Origin: Gammaproteobacteria bacterium
GTDB taxonomy: Bacteria > Pseudomonadota > Gammaproteobacteria > SZUA-229
Reading direction: 5' to 3'
NCBI GenBank assembly: GCA_026995045.1
Contig: JALWPK010000255.1
Location: forward strand, 1-34,264
DNA length: 34,264 bases
This document shows positions 22,339-31,735 of the stretch, one piece after another. Position numbers and translations under genes: made by a program. Below the pieces are notes generated by a model that searched no databases, was not told where the DNA came from, and saw nothing but the letters and a program-made list of their open reading frames with translations. The first letter of the stretch is position 1. Each line of letters opens with the position of its first letter.

Positions 22339-24549
22339 TTATTTGGATAGGTGGTCGAATACGCCGTCCCAGTCCCCGGCGGGCGGATTGTTTCGGAAAT
22401 GGATGATGCGGTCGAGGTAAATCCGGTAGATCTTGCGCTCCGGATCGGCCTGGCTGAGGGCGAAAATCTCGCGTTCGGCCTCGTCCCAGCGCTGGGCGCG
22501 GTAGTGCTTGAGGCCCAGATTGAAGCGCTTCAGGTTCTGGCGAACGGATTTGTCGACGTTTTCCAGCAGGCCCAGCGGCTCGTAGATGGCGACCGGCCGA
22601 TCCTTGCCCTTGACGCGCACGCGATCCAGTTCGCGGTATTCGTATTCAGGCACGGCGTGGCGGGTGGCTTCGCCGCAAATAATGTCGACGCCGTACACCT
22701 TGGTCAGGCTTTCCAGCCGTGAACCCAGGTTGACCGCATCGCCGAGCACGGTGTAATCAACGCGGAATTCCGAGCCCTTGTTGCCCACGTTCATCTCGCC
22801 GGTGTTGACGCCGACGCCGATGTTGATTTCCGGCCAGCCGCGGGCGGCAAATTCCGGTTTCAGGCGTTTCATTTCGGCTATCATTTCCATCGCTGCGTTG
22901 AGCGCGTGCAGGGCGTGCTGGTCATCCGCCAGCGGCGCGCCCCAGAATGCCATCACCGCATCGCCCATGTATTTGTCGATGGTGCCGCGCTGGTCGTGAA
23001 TCACTTTGGTAATCGGGGTAAGGAAGCCGTTGATCAGTTCGGTGAGCTGTTTCGGCTCCATGCTTTCGGAAATGGTGGTGAAGCCGCGCACGTCGGTAAA
23101 CAGCACGCTCATGTCGCGAATTTCACCATCGAGGTTGATGTCGTCCATTTTCCCGCTCATCTCATTTACCAGCTCGGGCGGCACATACTGACCGAACAGG
23201 TGCGCCAGCTGGCGCTTGCCCCGGGATTCGACAAAAAAGCCGTAGGTCATTTGCAGCAGATAAATCAGCAGGGTGAGCAATACCGGGGTGGCGATGGGCA
23301 GCACCAGATGGTAACTGCTCCAGGCAACCATGTTAATCGTGAGCAACAGGGTGATCACGCCAGCGGCCACCATGGTGCCCCAGATGGCCGACAACAGTGG
23401 CAGGACAAAAGTCAGCGCCAGACCCAGCACCAGCAGCATGACAAATTCCAGTCCCAGGGTGTAACCCGGCTGGTGCATGATGCGCTGGTCGAGAATGCCC
23501 TCGATGATATTGGCGTGGACTTCGACACCGGGGTAAGCCGCCTGTAACGGCGTGGTTCGCAAATCCCGCAAGCCGGGCGCGCTGGCGCCGAACAGCGCCA
23601 GTTTGCCCTGCAGTTTGTCCACCGGCGTGGTGCGGTTGAGGATGTCCACCGCCGGAATATATTCAAAACTTTTTTCTCGGCCGATGTAAGGCACCAGTAC
23701 GCCGGAGCGGTCATCAACCGGGATGGCGGTGTCGCCGATTTTGACCGACTCAAGGAACAGCTTGCCGCCTTGTCCATTTTCGGATTCGACTTCCAGCTCA
23801 ATGCGTGGTGAACCCAGCGCCACCCGCGTCACCGCCAGCGCCAGCGATTCGTGCAAGGCGCCATCGTATTCCTGCAACAGTGGCACTCGGCGGAATACGC
23901 CGTCCTTGTCAAGCAACGGGTTGTCGAAGAAACCGCCGCTGTAGGCGGCATCCTGCAGAATGGCCAGGTTGGCGGTATAGCCCCTGGGTTTGACGAACGG
24001 AATGCGGCCCTTGATGTCTTTGGTCAGCTTGGCCACCGGCGGCGGCAGCTTGCCAGTGAAGGTTCCAGTGTCCATCACAAAGCCGAGCACGGTTTTGCGG
24101 TTTTCCAGGCTGCGTGTGAAAATTTCGTCTCGTTTCAGTTTGGGGATGGCCTTGCGGTATTCCTGAATAAAGCGTTCATCGTTTTTTAGTGGGCCGCTGG
24201 CCATTTGCTCCAGCAGTTGCGCGCCGGCATCGAGGTCGGCTTCGGCGAATACAATATCGAAGCCCAGCACGTCGATATGGTAATAATCAAACAGGTTGTC
24301 GTTGATTGTTGCCAGAATGTCGCGGTTCCACGGCCAGCGTCCAATTTCACCGAGGGATTTTTCATCAATATCAACAATCACCACGCGTTGCTCGTCCTTT
24401 TTCGGCAAGGTAAGCTTCAGGCGTGTGTCGTAGGACAGGTTTTCCAGGGTTTGCAAAATCGGCATCGGCAGTATGCCGCCAACGTGCAGCAAAAACACAA
24501 TGGTCAGAGCAATGCTCAGGACATAGCGGATGATACGCTGTATTTCCAA
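22339..24549 (-). CDS. CHASE2-domain class III nucleotide cyclase (probable adenylate cyclase)
   Basis: The 736-residue protein has one N-terminal membrane helix (~8-24) and a periplasmic CHASE2 sensor (~30-360; VVIVDIDEKSLGEIGRWPWN, YPGVEVHANIIEGIL). Three closely spaced membrane helices (~363-440) lead to a class III cyclase domain (~475-650). The two metal-binding aspartates are in LFTDVRGFT (~D486) and KYMGDAVMAFWG (~D530). DYTVLGDAVNLGSRLE carries the Asn/Arg transition-state pair. Lys in DKYMGD and Thr in DYTVLG favour ATP over GTP. The C-terminal ~75 residues look TPR-like. I chose TTG at 24549 because AGGGA lies 7 nt upstream. The frame is open a further 75 codons without a comparable ribosome site and would cross the pdxJ start. 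Confidence 0.88.
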   Translation of the reverse strand: MEIQRIIRYVLSIALTIVFLLHVGGILPMPILQTLENLSYDTRLKLTLPKKDEQRVVIVDIDEKSLGEIGRWPWNRDILATINDNLFDYYHIDVLGFDIVFAEADLDAGAQLLEQMASGPLKNDERFIQEYRKAIPKLKRDEIFTRSLENRKTVLGFVMDTGTFTGKLPPPVAKLTKDIKGRIPFVKPRGYTANLAILQDAAYSGGFFDNPLLDKDGVFRRVPLLQEYDGALHESLALAVTRVALGSPRIELEVESENGQGGKLFLESVKIGDTAIPVDDRSGVLVPYIGREKSFEYIPAVDILNRTTPVDKLQGKLALFGASAPGLRDLRTTPLQAAYPGVEVHANIIEGILDQRIMHQPGYTLGLEFVMLLVLGLALTFVLPLLSAIWGTMVAAGVITLLLTINMVAWSSYHLVLPIATPVLLTLLIYLLQMTYGFFVESRGKRQLAHLFGQYVPPELVNEMSGKMDDINLDGEIRDMSVLFTDVRGFTTISESMEPKQLTELINGFLTPITKVIHDQRGTIDKYMGDAVMAFWGAPLADDQHALHALNAAMEMIAEMKRLKPEFAARGWPEINIGVGVNTGEMNVGNKGSEFRVDYTVLGDAVNLGSRLESLTKVYGVDIICGEATRHAVPEYEYRELDRVRVKGKDRPVAIYEPLGLLENVDKSVRQNLKRFNLGLKHYRAQRWDEAEREIFALSQADPERKIYRIYLDRIIHFRNNPPAGDWDGVFDHLSK

Positions 24550-24568
24550 GATGGTTCCCTGTGATGCC

Positions 24569-24587
24569 GGGCGGTGATGCGCCGCCC
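24569..24587 (-). promoter_or_regulatory. Leader hairpin of the cyclase gene
   Basis: On the minus strand GGGCGG-CGCATCA-CCGCCC forms a perfect 6-bp GC stem with a 7-nt loop, about 11 nt before the AGGGA ribosome site. On the plus strand the same stem is followed by a T-rich tract and resembles a terminator, but no plus-strand gene lies upstream to need it. The role is unknown. Confidence 0.4.
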
Positions 24588-24684
24588 TTGTTATTATTTG
24601 TTTTTGTCTTGCCTGAAAATAGCAAATAACCTGTGTGAAAGCCATGAATGCGCCGGAAACAGCCAGTTGCAGCACGATTTTTTG

Positions 24685-24690
24685 TAGAAT
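24685..24690 (+). promoter_or_regulatory. Candidate -10 element for pdxJ
   Basis: TAGAAT preceded directly by TG lies 37 bp upstream of the pdxJ GTG start in the divergent cyclase/pdxJ gap. A properly spaced -35 is not evident. Confidence 0.3.
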
Positions 24691-24727
24691 AGGCCATCTT
24701 TCCTGTAACTGACTGAACGAGACAACC

Positions 24728-25477
24728 GTGGCAGACACATCATCCGCATCCCGCTTGCTGCTGGGCGTCAACATTGATCACATCGCCACCCTGCGACAAG
24801 CGAGGGGTACGCCTTATCCCGATCCGGTGGCGGCGGCGCTGCTGATCGAAGACGCCGGCGCTGACAGCATCACCTTGCATTTGCGCGAAGATCGTCGTCA
24901 TATTCAGGATGACGATGTGTTTTTGTTAAAGCAGCAGATGCGCACGCCAATGAATCTGGAAATGGCGGTTACTGATGAAATGCTGGGCATCGCCGGGCAG
25001 GTAAAGCCGCAATATTGCTGCCTGGTGCCGGAGCGGCGTGAGGAGTTGACCACCGAAGGCGGGCTGGATGTCGCCTCGCAGCAGAACGTAATCAGCCAGG
25101 CCTGCGCCAGACTCGCGGATGCTGGCGTACGCGTATCATTGTTCATTGACGCGGACAAAAAGCAGATAGATGCGGCGGTGGCCTGCGGCGCGCCGGCAAT
25201 CGAATTGCACACCGGGCATTATGCGGATGCTGAAGACAGCCGCGAACAAAGCCGCCTGTTGCAAAAAATACACGAGTGCAGTCACTATGCGAATGAGGCG
25301 GGCTTGCAGGTCAATGCCGGGCATGGCCTGAATACCGACAACCTCGCCGCTATTGCCGCCATACCCGAAATTGTTGAACTCAATATCGGCCATGCAATTG
25401 TCGCCGATGCGCTGACGCTGGGGCTGGAAAAAGCCGTGCAGGAATACATGCGCATCATGGCGGAGGCGAGGATTTAA
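24728..25477 (+). CDS. pdxJ: Pyridoxine 5'-phosphate synthase PdxJ
   Basis: PdxJ condenses 1-deoxyxylulose 5-phosphate with 3-amino-2-oxopropyl phosphate to give pyridoxine 5'-phosphate, the last ring-forming step of DXP-dependent vitamin B6 synthesis. The 249-residue TIM-barrel protein shows [20 protein letters not shown] (~14-33), [40 protein letters not shown] and VNAGHGLN. The start is GTG at 24728 ([18 protein letters not shown]), with a weak ACGAGA upstream. It is divergent from the cyclase and convergent with the BarA-like gene. In several gammaproteobacteria pdxJ is followed by acpS; here a composite repeat follows instead. Confidence 0.96.
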   Translation: MADTSSASRLLLGVNIDHIATLRQARGTPYPDPVAAALLIEDAGADSITLHLREDRRHIQDDDVFLLKQQMRTPMNLEMAVTDEMLGIAGQVKPQYCCLVPERREELTTEGGLDVASQQNVISQACARLADAGVRVSLFIDADKKQIDAAVACGAPAIELHTGHYADAEDSREQSRLLQKIHECSHYANEAGLQVNAGHGLNTDNLAAIAAIPEIVELNIGHAIVADALTLGLEKAVQEYMRIMAEARI

Positions 25478-25496
25478 CGCCGACGCAGGGTTTTTA

Positions 25497-25877
25497 TCCG
25501 CAAATGCACGCCAATTTACGCAAATGATTTTTGCCACAGCGCTCACAGAGAACACGGAGGATGGGCAAAGCCAGCGCAAAGTCGCGGAGGCGCGAAGGCC
25601 GCAATGTTTTTTGGGTGGTGGTGTCATTTCGACTGAAAGGCTAAATCCTACGTAACGCGATCTGTCGTACAAGACCCTTCGGCTGCGCTCGGGATGACAG
25701 ATCTGAATAGTGTCTGCTTGCTCGTTGCAGGTGTGGCTTCAGACGCGAAAATACGGTTTCAGCCAGCATAGCGCCTGCGGAAAGTACGATTCGTGACTGA
25801 AGCCGCTCCTGCAAAAAATCCTCCGTGTTCTCTGTGAGCTCGGTGGCAAAAAAATCACTTGCGTTTATTTGCGCGCA
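25497..25877. repeat. Composite intergenic repeat, copy B
   Basis: The 400-bp gap between convergent pdxJ and barA holds no supported gene and repeats the organisation of copy A in diverged form. The outer arms (25504-25560 and 25820-25877) are an imperfect inverted repeat of about 57 bp, including a perfect 20-bp pair at 25541-25560 and 25820-25839. Inside lie a CGCAAAG/GCGAAGG-like module (25566-25600), the same 17-bp TCGGCTGCGCTCGGGAT (25679-25695) as copy A, and an 86-bp REPIN-like element (25727-25812). The right arm runs up to the barA stop codon. Confidence 0.85.
25727..25812. repeat. REPIN-like element B
   Basis: Two REP-like 23-bp units in inverted orientation (25727-25749 and 25790-25812) flank a 40-bp spacer, exactly the 23-40-23 geometry of element A. 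By eye the units match element A at 20/23 and 21/23 positions and the spacer at about 28/40. The two arms have diverged from each other, so this copy looks older or decaying. Confidence 0.72.
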
Positions 25878-28607
25878 TCAACCCCACAGTTCAGCGATGT
25901 TTAGTTGCTGTACACGTTCGATTTCCTGTATGACATTTGCGCAAAGCCAGTCAAGCTGCTCTGTCTGTTGTGTGTCGATGGCTTTCTCGAAACACTTGAC
26001 TGCCTCACGCAGGGCCGGGGTGGCGCAGTAGCGTGTTGCGCCATGTAATGTGTGCACTTCATGTTTTAATGCCTTGATGTCGTCGCCAGCCAGCGCGCTG
26101 TCGATGGCCTGTTTTTTTGCCGGCAACTCCTTGAGCAGCATGTCCAGCATTTCCTGCGCCAGCTCGATATTGCCGGCGCTCATCGTCATGGCTTCATTTT
26201 TGTCATACACATCAGCATGGTTGGTTTGACTGGATGGGTGGGCCGTCTCGGTGGCGACCTGTTGCTGCGCATCCGACCACTTTGTAATCAGGTTTCTGAC
26301 CTGTTGTTCGCTGATGGGTTTGATTAACACATCATCCATGCCGCACTGTTGCGCTTTGCTGATTTCCTGCGGCATGGCGTTGGCGGTAAGCGCAACGATG
26401 ACGGGCTGGTGTATTTGCTCTCCCAATGCGCGGATTTGTGTGGCGCATGCGTAACCATCCTGATCGGGCATGTGTAAATCCATGAAGACAATGTCAAAGT
26501 TATGCTGCTGCGTCAGCTGCACAGCCTCCTGTCCGGATTGGGTGGCGCTGACTTCCATACCGGCCTTTTGCAGAATGATGGTCGCCAGTTTGAGATTGGT
26601 TGCATTGTCATCGACGATGAGGAACTTGAGCCTGTTTGTAATCGGCGTCGGTGATTCAAGCGCCTGATGATCCAGCGAGCTGGCGATATGGGTCGGCTGG
26701 TTGAGCAGCTTGTCCAGTATCGGGTAGATTCTGTCGCGGTGAGTTGAGCGCGTCAGCACCGTATTGACGCCGGTTTGCTCCAGTTGTTGCAGGATGGTTT
26801 CATCCTGGCTGCTGCATATCACCATGATAGGTTTGTCCGTCGCCTGTTGTAGCTGCGAAATCGTAGCGGTGAAATCCTGTTTCAGATCTTCCAGCGTCAG
26901 GCTGAGAATATAGAGGTCGACTTTCATTTCAAACGCACTGCCATCGGCAATGCTGCGATGGCTGAATTCCCTGATGGTGCAGCCCCAGCGGAACAGCATG
27001 CTTTTGCAGGCCTTGCGCGTTAGGTAGTTTTCATCAATGAGGCCGATGACCTTGTTAAACGGCGCCTTTTGTTGCTGGCCGCTGTGCGGTGAGACAACAG
27101 CGGGCAGGGTAAACCAGAAAGTCGAGCCTTCGCCGGGCGTACTGTCAAAACCGATTTCACCGCCCAGAAGCTGGGTAAGCTTGCGTGAGATCACCAGCCC
27201 GAGACCGGTGCCGCCAAAGCGCCGGGTGATGCTGGAGTCGGCCTGGGTAAAAGCCTTGAACAGGTTGGATTTGTCGTTGGCGTCCAGTCCGATGCCGGTG
27301 TCGGCAACCACGATTCGGATAAATTCCTGGTTGAAGGGGCTGGTTTCGATGTGCACATACACATAGCCCTGCTCGGTAAACTTGACAGCATTGCCGATCA
27401 GGTTGGTGAGGATTTGCTGTACGCGCAGGCTGTCGGATACCAGCAGGGAAGGCGTGGCTTCGTGCAGATCATAGAACAGCTCAATGCCTTTGGCCTGTGC
27501 GCCTGGCGTCAACAGCGTAATAATATTCTCGACAATCTCAATCAGGTCACAATCATCCTTGTAGATATCCAGCTTGCCGGATTCGATTTTGGACAGATCC
27601 AGAATTTCCTCGATAATGGTCAGCAGGTTGCGTGATGATTCGGTGATGACGGTTGCATATTCATGCTGGTGCGCGTCAAGTTCGGTATTTTCCAGCAACT
27701 CGGCAAAGCCGATGATGCCCGACAGCGGGGTGCGAATTTCATGACTCATGTTGGCGAGAAATTCGGACTTGGCCTTGCTGGCCTGAACCGCATTGCTGCG
27801 CGCAATGTCCAGTTCGGCATTGCGTTCTTCCAGCTCCAGCAGGGTTTCCTGCAATTCACTGGTGAATTCGGTGATGCGCGATTCCATATCAGTCTGTGCG
27901 ATTTTCAGTTCATCCACCATCTGATTGACACAGGCTTCCAGTACGCCCAGCTCCGCAGGCGCATCCAAATCCAGCCTGGTATTGAGGTCGCCGGAGGCAA
28001 TGTTCTTGACCGCACTGGTCAGTTTCTGGATTGGCTCGGCAATCTGCCGGCTGATGCGTGTGGCGACGTAGATGCTCAGCACAAGGATGGCCAGCGACAG
28101 CAGGGCGCCCTTGATAATGGTTTCCGACTTTTTGATATTGCTGTAGTGATTGTTGATGGTGAGGTATACATTACCCAGCACCTGCCGATTGCCGACGCGG
28201 TTATCATCATAGTCTGACAGTGAATCGGTAGTGGATATAACCGGCTGCTGGACAGTGATATTTTCATTTTGCAGAAAACTGACATGCCACGGCGGCGGGG
28301 TGGCTATCTCATCATTCAGGTTGATGATGGTGCTTCCGTGGTTGTCTTCAATCTTGATGTTGACAATATCCTTGTCAGCAAGGATTTGCTCAAGGCTGCG
28401 GCTCAGCTCATCGGTGTTGCCGGTATACAGCGCGTATTCTGAAATCGAGGCCAGTTGGACTGCTGTTGAACGCGCATGATCCCGCAGGTTTTCAGAAATT
28501 TGATGCAACTGGGAAACTGTAAAATAAATACTCAGACTGACAGCGGTGAGCACCACCGGAAGCAGCGCAAGCATCAGCAGTTGCTGGCGAATACTCCAGT
28601 TCTTCAT
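25878..28607 (-). CDS. barA: BarA/GacS-type hybrid sensor histidine kinase
   Basis: This is a 909-residue tripartite phosphorelay kinase. Two membrane helices (~10-32, ~165-184) flank a periplasmic region. Then come HAMP (~185-240), a coiled coil, HisKA with His289 in NMSHEIRTP, and HATPase (NLIGNAVKF ~402-410, DTGIGL ~436-441, GGTGLGL ~465-471). A degenerate receiver (~518-640) lacks the acidic pocket. An intact receiver follows (D666/D667, D710, K763), then a C-terminal Hpt with His852 in VHTLHG. This order, including the pseudo-receiver, matches E. coli BarA, and proximity to cysM-rlmD matches gacS in Pseudomonas. BarA/GacS controls UvrY/GacA and Csr/Rsm small RNAs. Its ATG overlaps the upstream gene's TGA. 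The symbol reflects likely orthology. Confidence 0.86.
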   Translation of the reverse strand: MKNWSIRQQLLMLALLPVVLTAVSLSIYFTVSQLHQISENLRDHARSTAVQLASISEYALYTGNTDELSRSLEQILADKDIVNIKIEDNHGSTIINLNDEIATPPPWHVSFLQNENITVQQPVISTTDSLSDYDDNRVGNRQVLGNVYLTINNHYSNIKKSETIIKGALLSLAILVLSIYVATRISRQIAEPIQKLTSAVKNIASGDLNTRLDLDAPAELGVLEACVNQMVDELKIAQTDMESRITEFTSELQETLLELEERNAELDIARSNAVQASKAKSEFLANMSHEIRTPLSGIIGFAELLENTELDAHQHEYATVITESSRNLLTIIEEILDLSKIESGKLDIYKDDCDLIEIVENIITLLTPGAQAKGIELFYDLHEATPSLLVSDSLRVQQILTNLIGNAVKFTEQGYVYVHIETSPFNQEFIRIVVADTGIGLDANDKSNLFKAFTQADSSITRRFGGTGLGLVISRKLTQLLGGEIGFDSTPGEGSTFWFTLPAVVSPHSGQQQKAPFNKVIGLIDENYLTRKACKSMLFRWGCTIREFSHRSIADGSAFEMKVDLYILSLTLEDLKQDFTATISQLQQATDKPIMVICSSQDETILQQLEQTGVNTVLTRSTHRDRIYPILDKLLNQPTHIASSLDHQALESPTPITNRLKFLIVDDNATNLKLATIILQKAGMEVSATQSGQEAVQLTQQHNFDIVFMDLHMPDQDGYACATQIRALGEQIHQPVIVALTANAMPQEISKAQQCGMDDVLIKPISEQQVRNLITKWSDAQQQVATETAHPSSQTNHADVYDKNEAMTMSAGNIELAQEMLDMLLKELPAKKQAIDSALAGDDIKALKHEVHTLHGATRYCATPALREAVKCFEKAIDTQQTEQLDWLCANVIQEIERVQQLNIAELWG

Positions 28608-29500
28608 CTGGCTTCACCCTTGTTAATGCCTTCGCGGATACGGCTTGCATCCGGCAGATCGAGTTGCAGCGCATTGCTTACCTGGTGATTGATATAAACA
28701 CTGTAGTCGCGGGGATACAGGCGGCCAGGTTTGAGTCTGCCAGTGCGAAGATAAGACTGCACAAGATGCGTAACCTGCGAGGCAAGTTGTTCAGGTGTTG
28801 AGTGCAGGGCCGCCAGAGCGCCGGCATTGACAAAGGAGCGGGAAAACCCGATCAGGGGTATGCGCCTGCGATAGGCCTGCAGCAAGATGGTTTTGACAGT
28901 TTTCTGGTTGTAGATTTCCCTGTCAGGCAGGGCCAGGATGATATCGCTGTCGAGAGAGCGCGCAAGCAGGGCGGCCAGTGATTCATCAGCTTGCTTGAGA
29001 TGGAACCGAAGCGTCAGCTGATGCTTGCTGGCGCATTGTTGCAAGGGCTCGCGCATCTTGTCATTGCTGGCCATGATGCTGACCGTCTGGATGTTGTCTG
29101 ACAGGTTTTTAATCAGCAGGAATTGCCGGCATAGCGGTTGCTGGATGACCAGCACGGTTTTGTCAGCGCTGTTTTTCAGATCCGGCGCTGAGGTGGCAAT
29201 GGCAATGATGTTTTGATTGGGGAACTGTTCAACAATATCATGTGACAGCTGATTGCCCAGCGTGATAACAACATCGGCGTTTTTGAGAATGGATAATGTG
29301 CTTTTGTCAACATCCAGTACTGCGCTGTCAATGCCGCGCTCAATCAACTGTTGACTGATTCGGGTTGCAATCTGGTACAGCGTTGGCTTGTCCGACGAGG
29401 CGGCAATGATAATGTCGCCCTTGTTTGCAGCCAGTGCGGCGTTTGTCAGCAAGCTGATGAACAGGCATAGCGCGGCAAATTTCTGTATCAGGTATTTCAA
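28604..29500 (-). CDS. Periplasmic substrate-binding protein (ABC_sub_bind-like), no permease nearby
   Basis: This 298-residue protein has a signal peptide (~1-24, [12 protein letters not shown]) and the two-lobed alternation of beta strands and helices seen in ABC_sub_bind/COG2984 binding proteins. Examples are [48 protein letters not shown] and [21 protein letters not shown]. The ligand is unknown. No ABC permease or ATPase gene is adjacent. It lies 24 nt after the TonB-dependent receptor gene, and its TGA overlaps the ATG of the BarA-like kinase. It is therefore more likely to feed ligand information to the kinase than to a transporter. The start is TTG at 29500, the only codon that preserves the signal peptide; the ribosome site is weak. 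Confidence 0.78.
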   Translation of the reverse strand: MKYLIQKFAALCLFISLLTNAALAANKGDIIIAASSDKPTLYQIATRISQQLIERGIDSAVLDVDKSTLSILKNADVVITLGNQLSHDIVEQFPNQNIIAIATSAPDLKNSADKTVLVIQQPLCRQFLLIKNLSDNIQTVSIMASNDKMREPLQQCASKHQLTLRFHLKQADESLAALLARSLDSDIILALPDREIYNQKTVKTILLQAYRRRIPLIGFSRSFVNAGALAALHSTPEQLASQVTHLVQSYLRTGRLKPGRLYPRDYSVYINHQVSNALQLDLPDASRIREGINKGEAR

Positions 29501-29524
29501 AGCGGTCGGCCTGTATTCCGGCGA

Positions 29525-31735
29525 TTACCTGTGGTTGAGACGGAATTCAATGAAAGCGGCAAGATTTTGCTCGACTTCCGAGCTGTCGACCACTGCGGTG
29601 GCGTCATAGTCCTGGTATGCGCCAAGGATGTTTTGCAGCACCAGCGACAGGCTGAAGTCGTTGCTGTTGCTGCGCCACTTGCGCGACAGCCTCATGTCCG
29701 CCTTGCGATACCCGCCGGTGTTGCGGCGGCCCTGCAGGCTGGTGGAGCGATTGGTGTCCAGCCACGCCATGTCGCCGACACAAAAAAAGCTGAGGCTGCC
29801 GGCATAGTGCTCGTTGAAGCGGTGCATCAGCAGCATGGAAACCGTGTAGTCCGGCGCCGACTGGCGGAATTCCTTGGCGGATTGCTGCAGGCGGCTTTCA
29901 GGAAAGGTGGGTGGCGAGGCGTCAGCCGGGTTGTATTCCGCGTTGATGCGAACCGATGAGGCATTGAGAATGATATGGGTATCGGTAGTGACGAAAACGT
30001 TCAGTTCCAGTTCAACGCCCCTGATCGTCGTGTCGATGAGATTGTCAAAAACCTCAACTTCGTTGGCGCCGCCTGGTATCAACTCGTCCGGCGACGGCTC
30101 CCGCCGGATGTCGATGATATCGGTAATGGTGTTATCGAACAGCCTTGCGCTCAGGGTGATGTCATCATCCAGAAATCTGCCGTAATAGCCCAGCTCGCGC
30201 GCAACAATGTGTTCATTTTCCAGCTGTGCCCTGGCGCCAAGAATATCCGACAGCAGGGTGACGCTGAACGGTATGTTTGTCGGCGCTGGCGAGGTGATAT
30301 TGGCGACGCCGGTAACATCAGCAGTCAGCTTGATATCGGCAAACTGTTCCGCCAGAAACAGGGTGCGGATCGCTTCTGAATAACTGGCGCGGAAGGTGTG
30401 GTGGCGGCTGGCCTTGATAAGCGCGCTGGCGCGAGGTAAAAAGGCGCTGCCAACAATGTCGCTTTTTTCCCATAGCAGGCCGAGGTTGAGATTGAGCCTG
30501 TCAGTCAGCCGGGTTTCGATGTTGTTAAACAAACGATAAATATTGCGCGATTTGTCGTCATTGCTGTTGAAATAAAACGCCGAGTTGCCAATGTCACGCT
30601 GAATGCCGCCGCCCCATATCATCCGGAAACCATTGTCGGATACATAATAATGTGTGGCTTCAAGATTATGCCGCTGCGCCTTGTAGCTTTTGTCGGTGGT
30701 GAAATCAAATGGGTCAATCGTCACCGATCCGGTAATGCCGGCATTGGTCGGTTGGCCCAGCGCAATCAGGATGTCATCGGTAATCGGGAAGGGGTCAAAC
30801 GCGATGTGGCTGCTGTAGGCGTCGGTTTTGTCGAACAGATTGTAGTAATACTGAAGTTTGAGCGAGTTATTGTCATCGAGAATGTTTTCATACCGAAAAA
30901 ACTGGTAGGCGGATATGTTTTCGATGTCCCGGTCGGTTGTAAATGACGTCGGACGCACACCGCCGCGCGCCTGTTGTATTGAACGGCTGTAACCGCCTTG
31001 ATAGGTAAGCAGTTGCTGTTCGTTCAGTTGAAAGTCAAACCGGTAATCAATGACATTGGAGCCAACATCGTCGCGAACCGGCATATCGTTTACCCCGTCC
31101 TGACCGTCATCGTTGTAGCTGGTGAGGGTGACGCGATAATCCAGATCTTCTCCCTGTTCGGCAAAGCGGTAAGTGATGTCGCGAATACCGTGACTGCCCA
31201 CATTGCTGCGCACAAAATAACCGGCGTCTTCCGCCGCTAGCCGGGTGATGATGTTGATTACCGCCAGAAACGAATTGGAGCCGTAGGAAGAAGCGTTGGG
31301 GCCGCGAATCACTTCAATGCGTTCGATGTCGTCGACATTGACCGGCACATTGTTCCAGTTGACGCCGCCCAGCACCGGTTCATAAATCGAACGGCCATCA
31401 ATCAACACCTGCATTTGCCGCGAGTACTGGTTGCTGTGACCATGATAGGCGACCACGGTGCGAGGTTCGTCACCGTGTTCATTCACTGAATGGCCGACCA
31501 GCATGCCGGGCACAAAGCGCAGTAAATCCGGGATGTTTCTCGCGCCCGAAGCCTCGATCATCTCCCGGTTGATGGTGGTGACCGCAATCGGCGCTTCGGA
31601 TACCGGCTGTTCAAGCCGGCTGGCGGACAGCACAACGGGAATCTCGAAAAACATGTCATCCTCGTTGTCGCCGGCGCGAGCCGTGTGTGACAGGCACAAT
31701 GGCAGGCTTATGAGTAAAAATATCGGGGTTTTCAT
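29525..31735 (-). CDS. TonB-dependent outer-membrane receptor
   Basis: The 736-residue protein has a signal peptide (~1-21, MKTPIFLLISLPLCLSHTAR then A). A plug domain (~35-165) follows with VTTINREMIEASGARNIPDLL, QVLIDGRSIYEPVLGG and IERIEVIRGPNASSYGSNSF, then a long beta-barrel. The ATG at 31735 is preceded by AGGA at a good distance; the open frame continues far upstream only as antisense of cysM. I see no convincing TonB box, and the C-terminus FRLNHR lacks the usual terminal aromatic residue. It is the first gene of the receptor, binding protein and BarA-like kinase unit. The substrate is unknown and no clear Fur box is seen upstream. Confidence 0.88.
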   Translation of the reverse strand: MKTPIFLLISLPLCLSHTARAGDNEDDMFFEIPVVLSASRLEQPVSEAPIAVTTINREMIEASGARNIPDLLRFVPGMLVGHSVNEHGDEPRTVVAYHGHSNQYSRQMQVLIDGRSIYEPVLGGVNWNNVPVNVDDIERIEVIRGPNASSYGSNSFLAVINIITRLAAEDAGYFVRSNVGSHGIRDITYRFAEQGEDLDYRVTLTSYNDDGQDGVNDMPVRDDVGSNVIDYRFDFQLNEQQLLTYQGGYSRSIQQARGGVRPTSFTTDRDIENISAYQFFRYENILDDNNSLKLQYYYNLFDKTDAYSSHIAFDPFPITDDILIALGQPTNAGITGSVTIDPFDFTTDKSYKAQRHNLEATHYYVSDNGFRMIWGGGIQRDIGNSAFYFNSNDDKSRNIYRLFNNIETRLTDRLNLNLGLLWEKSDIVGSAFLPRASALIKASRHHTFRASYSEAIRTLFLAEQFADIKLTADVTGVANITSPAPTNIPFSVTLLSDILGARAQLENEHIVARELGYYGRFLDDDITLSARLFDNTITDIIDIRREPSPDELIPGGANEVEVFDNLIDTTIRGVELELNVFVTTDTHIILNASSVRINAEYNPADASPPTFPESRLQQSAKEFRQSAPDYTVSMLLMHRFNEHYAGSLSFFCVGDMAWLDTNRSTSLQGRRNTGGYRKADMRLSRKWRSNSNDFSLSLVLQNILGAYQDYDATAVVDSSEVEQNLAAFIEFRLNHR

